From NCBI RefSeq assembly GCF_001426685.1, contig NZ_LMFB01000041.1, forward strand, positions 35,537 through 99,536: DNA of 64,000 bases. Direction: 5' to 3'. Positions 60,654-64,000 of the stretch are shown one piece after another. The stretch is from Rhizobium sp. Root483D2. Its GTDB lineage: Bacteria; Pseudomonadota; Alphaproteobacteria; Rhizobiales; Rhizobiaceae. Both the position numbers and the translations under genes were made by a program. The first letter of the stretch is position 1. Each line of letters opens with the position of its first letter. The notes under the pieces are model-generated. The model did no database searches. It had not been told where the DNA came from and saw only the letters and a program-made list of their open reading frames with translations.

Positions 60654-63206
60654 ATGTCCCTGATCGATCGCTCTTTGCAGCGTCTGCGCATTGTCACCAA
60701 GGTTTTGCTGTTCGTGGTGCCGCTGGTGGCGCTGATTGCCGGTATCGGACTTGTCGGATATTTTACCGCAAGCACGCTCAACGGCCATATGACCGTGACG
60801 CGCGAGACGATCAACAATCTCTCCGACTTCCAGTCGCTGCGCAGCGGGCTGCAGAATTTCTCAGACAATCCGACCGACGAGACGCGCGCCGCGCTGGCAA
60901 GCCAGATCGACGAGCAGGAAAGCGGCATCCGCACGCTTGACGGCCTGCTGACGGCGGGCGAAGACAAGGCGAAGGTTCATCCGGTCGTGTCGCTGGGTGA
61001 GGCCATGCGGGGTCAACTAGACAAGCTCTGGTCGATCAAGACCGAGCGCGACGCGGTCACGGCATCGCTTGATGCGGCGCTGGCCGATATGACGGCGCAG
61101 GGCAACACTGCCTTCAAGCAGATCGATATTTTGCGCAAGGAATCCGGCGAAAAGGAATCCTTTGCCAAGGCGCTGCTGTTTGATGCCGCCGCTTACCAGG
61201 GCCTTGCCGAACGCATCAAGAAATTCCGCCTGCCGGTCACCATGGCGATCGCCCCGGATGCCAAGGTGCAGCAGGCGACGACGTTGACGCCGCATCTTTT
61301 GAAGCAGATTACCGAGGCCGAGAAGATCGCCTCCGACAAGGTCTTGACGAAGATCGCCGAGGTGAAGGCGGATACGAAGGTCATTCAGGATATTCTGGCC
61401 AGCAGCGACCCCAACGACGTTAAGAAGACCCAGCTGAGTTCGGCGCTGATCAAGTTTTCCAAATATGAATCCGACTTTGCCAAGGAAGCCGTGACCAATT
61501 CGGACACGGCCGCCAAGCGCTTCGTCGGCATGGACAGCGAAATCTCCACCTTGAAAACGCTGATCGGCCTGATGAACGAGACCTTCAAGGGCCTCGACGA
61601 CACGCGCCTGCATATCAGCGAACTGCACCGCAAGCTGGATACGGAAAGCCGCGCCAGTGTCATGACCGATATTGCGTCGGTGCGCGAAAGCGTGGCGAAA
61701 CTGTCGGACCTCGGCGCCAAGAATGCGGCTTTGCGCGATCTCGCCGGCAAGCTTGCGCCATCGCTGACGCAGATCGATACCGGGACAGCCCAGCTGATCG
61801 ATGTCGGCGCCCGCTGGCAGGCGGCAAAAGCTGACGCCGCAGCGCTGGTGGCCGATGCCAGCCAGACCCTTGAGAATTTCGTGAGCAGCGCCCAGGAGGC
61901 CGGCAAGAAGGACAGCCAGCGTTCCGCCGATGTCTCGATCATAGCCATGGTTGCCGGCACGCTGCTTGCCATCGTCGGCGGCCTGATGCTGATCGAAACG
62001 CTGCGCGGCCCGTTGAAGCGCGTGACCGAAACGATGACGCGGCTTGCCAATGGCGATCTTGAAGTTGCCATCGAAGGCCGCAACCGCGGCGACGAAATTG
62101 GCGACATGGTGCGCTCGGTTGCCGTGTTCCGCGACAATGCGGTTGAAAATGTCCGGCTGGGGCAGGAGGCGGAAGCGGCCCGCACGCTCTCGGCCGAAGA
62201 GGAAGGCCGCCGCCGCAAGGAGCGCGCCCGCATCGAGGCCGATCAGATGGAAGCGCTCACCGCGCTGTCGGACGTGCTGGCCAAGCTTGCCGACGGCAAT
62301 CTGGAAGAGGGCATGGCGGAAGATCTTTCCGAGGATTACATCGTCATGGCCCGCACCTATAACAATGCGGTGGACGCGCTGCGCGCGACGCTGATCGACG
62401 TCCGCACGGTGACCGACGAAATCACCAGCGGTACCGGCAACCTTGCGACCTCGGCTGACGACCTCGCGCGCCGCACCGAGCAGCAGGCCGCAGCGCTGGA
62501 GGAAAGCTCGCGCGCCCTTGGCCAGCTGACGGAGATCGTTCGCTCGACGGCGGAAAGCGCGCGCAAGACCACCGTCTCGGTCGATCAGACCCACAGCTAT
62601 GCCAAGCATTCCGGCGAAGTCGTCGCCAAGGCGATCGATGCGATGGCGGCGATCAACAAGTCGTCCGACAAGATCTCGACGATCATCGGCGTCATCGACG
62701 AAATTGCGTTCCAGACCAACCTTCTGGCGCTGAATGCCGGGGTCGAGGCGGCGCGGGCCGGCGAGGCGGGCCGCGGCTTTGCCGTCGTTGCCCAGGAAGT
62801 CCGCGAGCTGGCGCAGCGCTGCGCAGGCGCTGCCCGCGAGATCAAGGGGCTGATCTCGGAAAGCTCCGTGCAGGTGCGCGGCGGCGTGGAACTGGTGCAG
62901 GAAACCGGCAATGCGCTCACCGTCATCAACCAGCATATCTCGACCATCCACCAACTGGTCAGCAACATCGAATCGGCTGCCGCCGACCAGTATCGCGGCC
63001 TCAACGAGGTCAATCAGGCGGTGCGCGAAGTCGAGCTGATCACGCAGCAGAACGCGGCCATGGTCGAGGAAAACACCGCCGAAATCCACGGCCTTCGCCA
63101 TCAGGTCGATATTCTCAACGAGAAGATCGAACGCTTCAAGACAGGCACCAGCCGCTCGGTCTCGGGTGGCCGGGTTCAGGGATATGGCCGGAGTTACGCT
63201 GCGTAA
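60654..63206 (+). CDS. Methyl-accepting chemotaxis protein with large helical sensor
   Basis: An 850-residue chemoreceptor: TM1 at ~18-38 (VLLFVVPLVALIAGIGLVGY); a ~390-residue periplasmic part that looks almost all helical (Ala/Lys/Glu/Leu heptads, no Cache blocks) and is consistent with a long helical-bundle sensor; TM2 at ~430-450 (IIAMVAGTLLAIVGGLML); HAMP at ~452-505, probably a second HAMP-like stretch at ~540-590; and a cytoplasmic signalling domain with tip [20 protein letters not shown] and [20 protein letters not shown]. No C-terminal pentapeptide. It signals through CheA/CheW. Ligand unknown. A terminator follows. Confidence 0.9.
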   Translation: MSLIDRSLQRLRIVTKVLLFVVPLVALIAGIGLVGYFTASTLNGHMTVTRETINNLSDFQSLRSGLQNFSDNPTDETRAALASQIDEQESGIRTLDGLLTAGEDKAKVHPVVSLGEAMRGQLDKLWSIKTERDAVTASLDAALADMTAQGNTAFKQIDILRKESGEKESFAKALLFDAAAYQGLAERIKKFRLPVTMAIAPDAKVQQATTLTPHLLKQITEAEKIASDKVLTKIAEVKADTKVIQDILASSDPNDVKKTQLSSALIKFSKYESDFAKEAVTNSDTAAKRFVGMDSEISTLKTLIGLMNETFKGLDDTRLHISELHRKLDTESRASVMTDIASVRESVAKLSDLGAKNAALRDLAGKLAPSLTQIDTGTAQLIDVGARWQAAKADAAALVADASQTLENFVSSAQEAGKKDSQRSADVSIIAMVAGTLLAIVGGLMLIETLRGPLKRVTETMTRLANGDLEVAIEGRNRGDEIGDMVRSVAVFRDNAVENVRLGQEAEAARTLSAEEEGRRRKERARIEADQMEALTALSDVLAKLADGNLEEGMAEDLSEDYIVMARTYNNAVDALRATLIDVRTVTDEITSGTGNLATSADDLARRTEQQAAALEESSRALGQLTEIVRSTAESARKTTVSVDQTHSYAKHSGEVVAKAIDAMAAINKSSDKISTIIGVIDEIAFQTNLLALNAGVEAARAGEAGRGFAVVAQEVRELAQRCAGAAREIKGLISESSVQVRGGVELVQETGNALTVINQHISTIHQLVSNIESAAADQYRGLNEVNQAVREVELITQQNAAMVEENTAEIHGLRHQVDILNEKIERFKTGTSRSVSGGRVQGYGRSYAA

Positions 63207-63233
63207 GCGCTGACAATGCCGATGCGAATGAAG

Positions 63234-63257
63234 GCCGCCCAAACCGGGCGGCTTTTT
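63234..63257 (+). terminator. Rho-independent terminator after the second chemoreceptor
   Basis: GCCGCCC and GGGCGGC pair perfectly around a 5-base loop, followed by TTTTT, 28 bp after the stop. Confidence 0.9.
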
Positions 63258-63268
63258 GTTGAGCTGGG

Positions 63269-64000
63269 TCAGCCGTCCAATTCATCCCCATAATCGGAAA
63301 GGACCTGGCTGATGGCATGGCGGGATATGTTGACGAGGACCGGGTTGGTGTTCAAATAGTAAGGGAGCGCGACAACCGCGACGGAGAGGGCCCAGCCTCT
63401 GGCTCTGTTCCATGTTGCGTCGTCGGCGGACAAGTGTTGGCGGAATGTGGCGCGGGCTCCAGCATCCAGGAGGTTCCAGCCAACCATCAGATCGCATGCG
63501 GGATCACCAATGCCAAGGCCGCCGAAATCGATGGCGGCGGTGATGCGGCCTTGATCGACAAGCAGGTTTGCGGCGTGGATGTCGCCATGCAGCCAGACTG
63601 CGGGCCTGTCCCATGGCGTCGTCTTAAGGGCGGCATTCCAGGCGTGCGTCAGCGGAGCCGTTTCAATGATGCCGGTCAAGCTTTCAATGGCGGCGCGAGT
63701 CTGCACGTCCCGGCTTGTAAGAGATGCGCCTCGGAAGAAATTATGCGCGCCGGGTGGCGGGCCACCGGTGATATTGATTTTCCGCAGGGCGCTGATGAAC
63801 CGGGAAAGACTGATTGCGGCCTCGTGGAGATCATCGATCGGGCTGGACACAGCGTCTTTACCTGGCAGCCATTGGCATACCGACCAATGGAAGGGGTAAC
63901 CCGAGGCCGGCATGCCGAGTGCCAGCGGGACAGGGACTGCGAGCGGCAGGTGCGGGGCAAGGCGCGGCAGCCAGAGGCTTTCTTTCTTTATTTGCAGCGC
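63269..64000 (-). CDS. Aminoglycoside phosphotransferase family protein (5' partial)
   Basis: A kinase-fold protein whose N-terminus runs past the right edge; 243 residues are visible. It has the family catalytic loop VWLHGDIHAANLLVDQG (HxDxxxxN), the metal Asp in AAIDFGGLGIGDPACDL and C-terminal helices. The N-lobe begins outside; visible upstream residues are KKESLWLPRLAPHLPLAVPV. Such proteins phosphorylate aminoglycosides or small metabolites; which is not readable here. It converges with the chemoreceptor, separated by the terminator. Confidence 0.85.
   Translation of the reverse strand, partial: ALQIKKESLWLPRLAPHLPLAVPVPLALGMPASGYPFHWSVCQWLPGKDAVSSPIDDLHEAAISLSRFISALRKINITGGPPPGAHNFFRGASLTSRDVQTRAAIESLTGIIETAPLTHAWNAALKTTPWDRPAVWLHGDIHAANLLVDQGRITAAIDFGGLGIGDPACDLMVGWNLLDAGARATFRQHLSADDATWNRARGWALSVAVVALPYYLNTNPVLVNISRHAISQVLSDYGDELDG

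Noticed and set aside
1-64000. Insertion sequences
   Set aside because: No transposase frame or terminal inverted repeats with target duplication were recognised.

Overview
The window looks like the chromosome of an alphaproteobacterium of the Rhizobiales, most likely the Rhizobium/Agrobacterium group. The basis is high GC, the protein repertoire (Usg family, UvrB with a long C-terminal tail, extensin-like protein, Kazal lipoprotein, cobS/cobT, GT21-like glycosyltransferase) and rhizobial-style palindromic intergenic repeats. The genus is inferred from protein resemblance, not proven.

Bases 1 to about 7,620 are the right end of a prophage that continues past the left edge. It holds a tail-fibre end, a lysis cassette (endolysin, small lipoprotein, holin-like and other small membrane proteins), AT-rich minus-strand cargo (an orphan protein with a HEPN-like RxxxxxH motif and an FRG-domain protein), two small phage proteins, and a tyrosine integrase beside the 5' end of dusA. 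dusA is a known prophage target; its first codons here appear to be supplied by phage DNA.

From dusA to about 31 kb are housekeeping and transport genes: cspA, a J-domain protein, uvrB, an MFS exporter, an ssuA-ssuC-ssuB-type uptake operon, a thioesterase, a chemoreceptor, two tandem secreted type-B carboxylesterases, a double Kazal lipoprotein, a nuclease-like phosphoesterase and an extensin-like lipoprotein.

From 31 to 46 kb are a ParD/ParE-type toxin-antitoxin pair, a candidate small RNA, a YadG/YadH-type ABC exporter, a lipid-type glycosyltransferase, a retropepsin-like protease, cobS and cobT (divergent, lower-ligand end of cobalamin synthesis), dgkA, an iron-type ABC importer (fbpA-fbpB-fbpC), an orphan membrane histidine kinase, a thermonuclease and a uracil-DNA-glycosylase-like protein. 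From 46 to 64 kb are an Lrp regulator, a beta-hydroxyacid dehydrogenase, an orphan SsuA-like binding protein, a GFA protein, a methyltransferase, an SDR lacking the usual YxxxK, Usg, a polar amino acid ABC importer, a repeat-rich OmpA-family protein, a NodB-type deacetylase, mobA-mobB, an EamA transporter, a second chemoreceptor and a truncated aminoglycoside-phosphotransferase-like gene.

The most unusual signals are not ordinary genes: (i) 7-bp tandem arrays arranged as inverted arms filling two convergent gene junctions, one supplying the last codons of dusA; (ii) a dispersed palindromic repeat inserted in frame in uvrB; (iii) a tandem ~185-bp multi-palindrome array; (iv) a likely small RNA; (v) the prophage cargo genes, which are candidate anti-phage functions.
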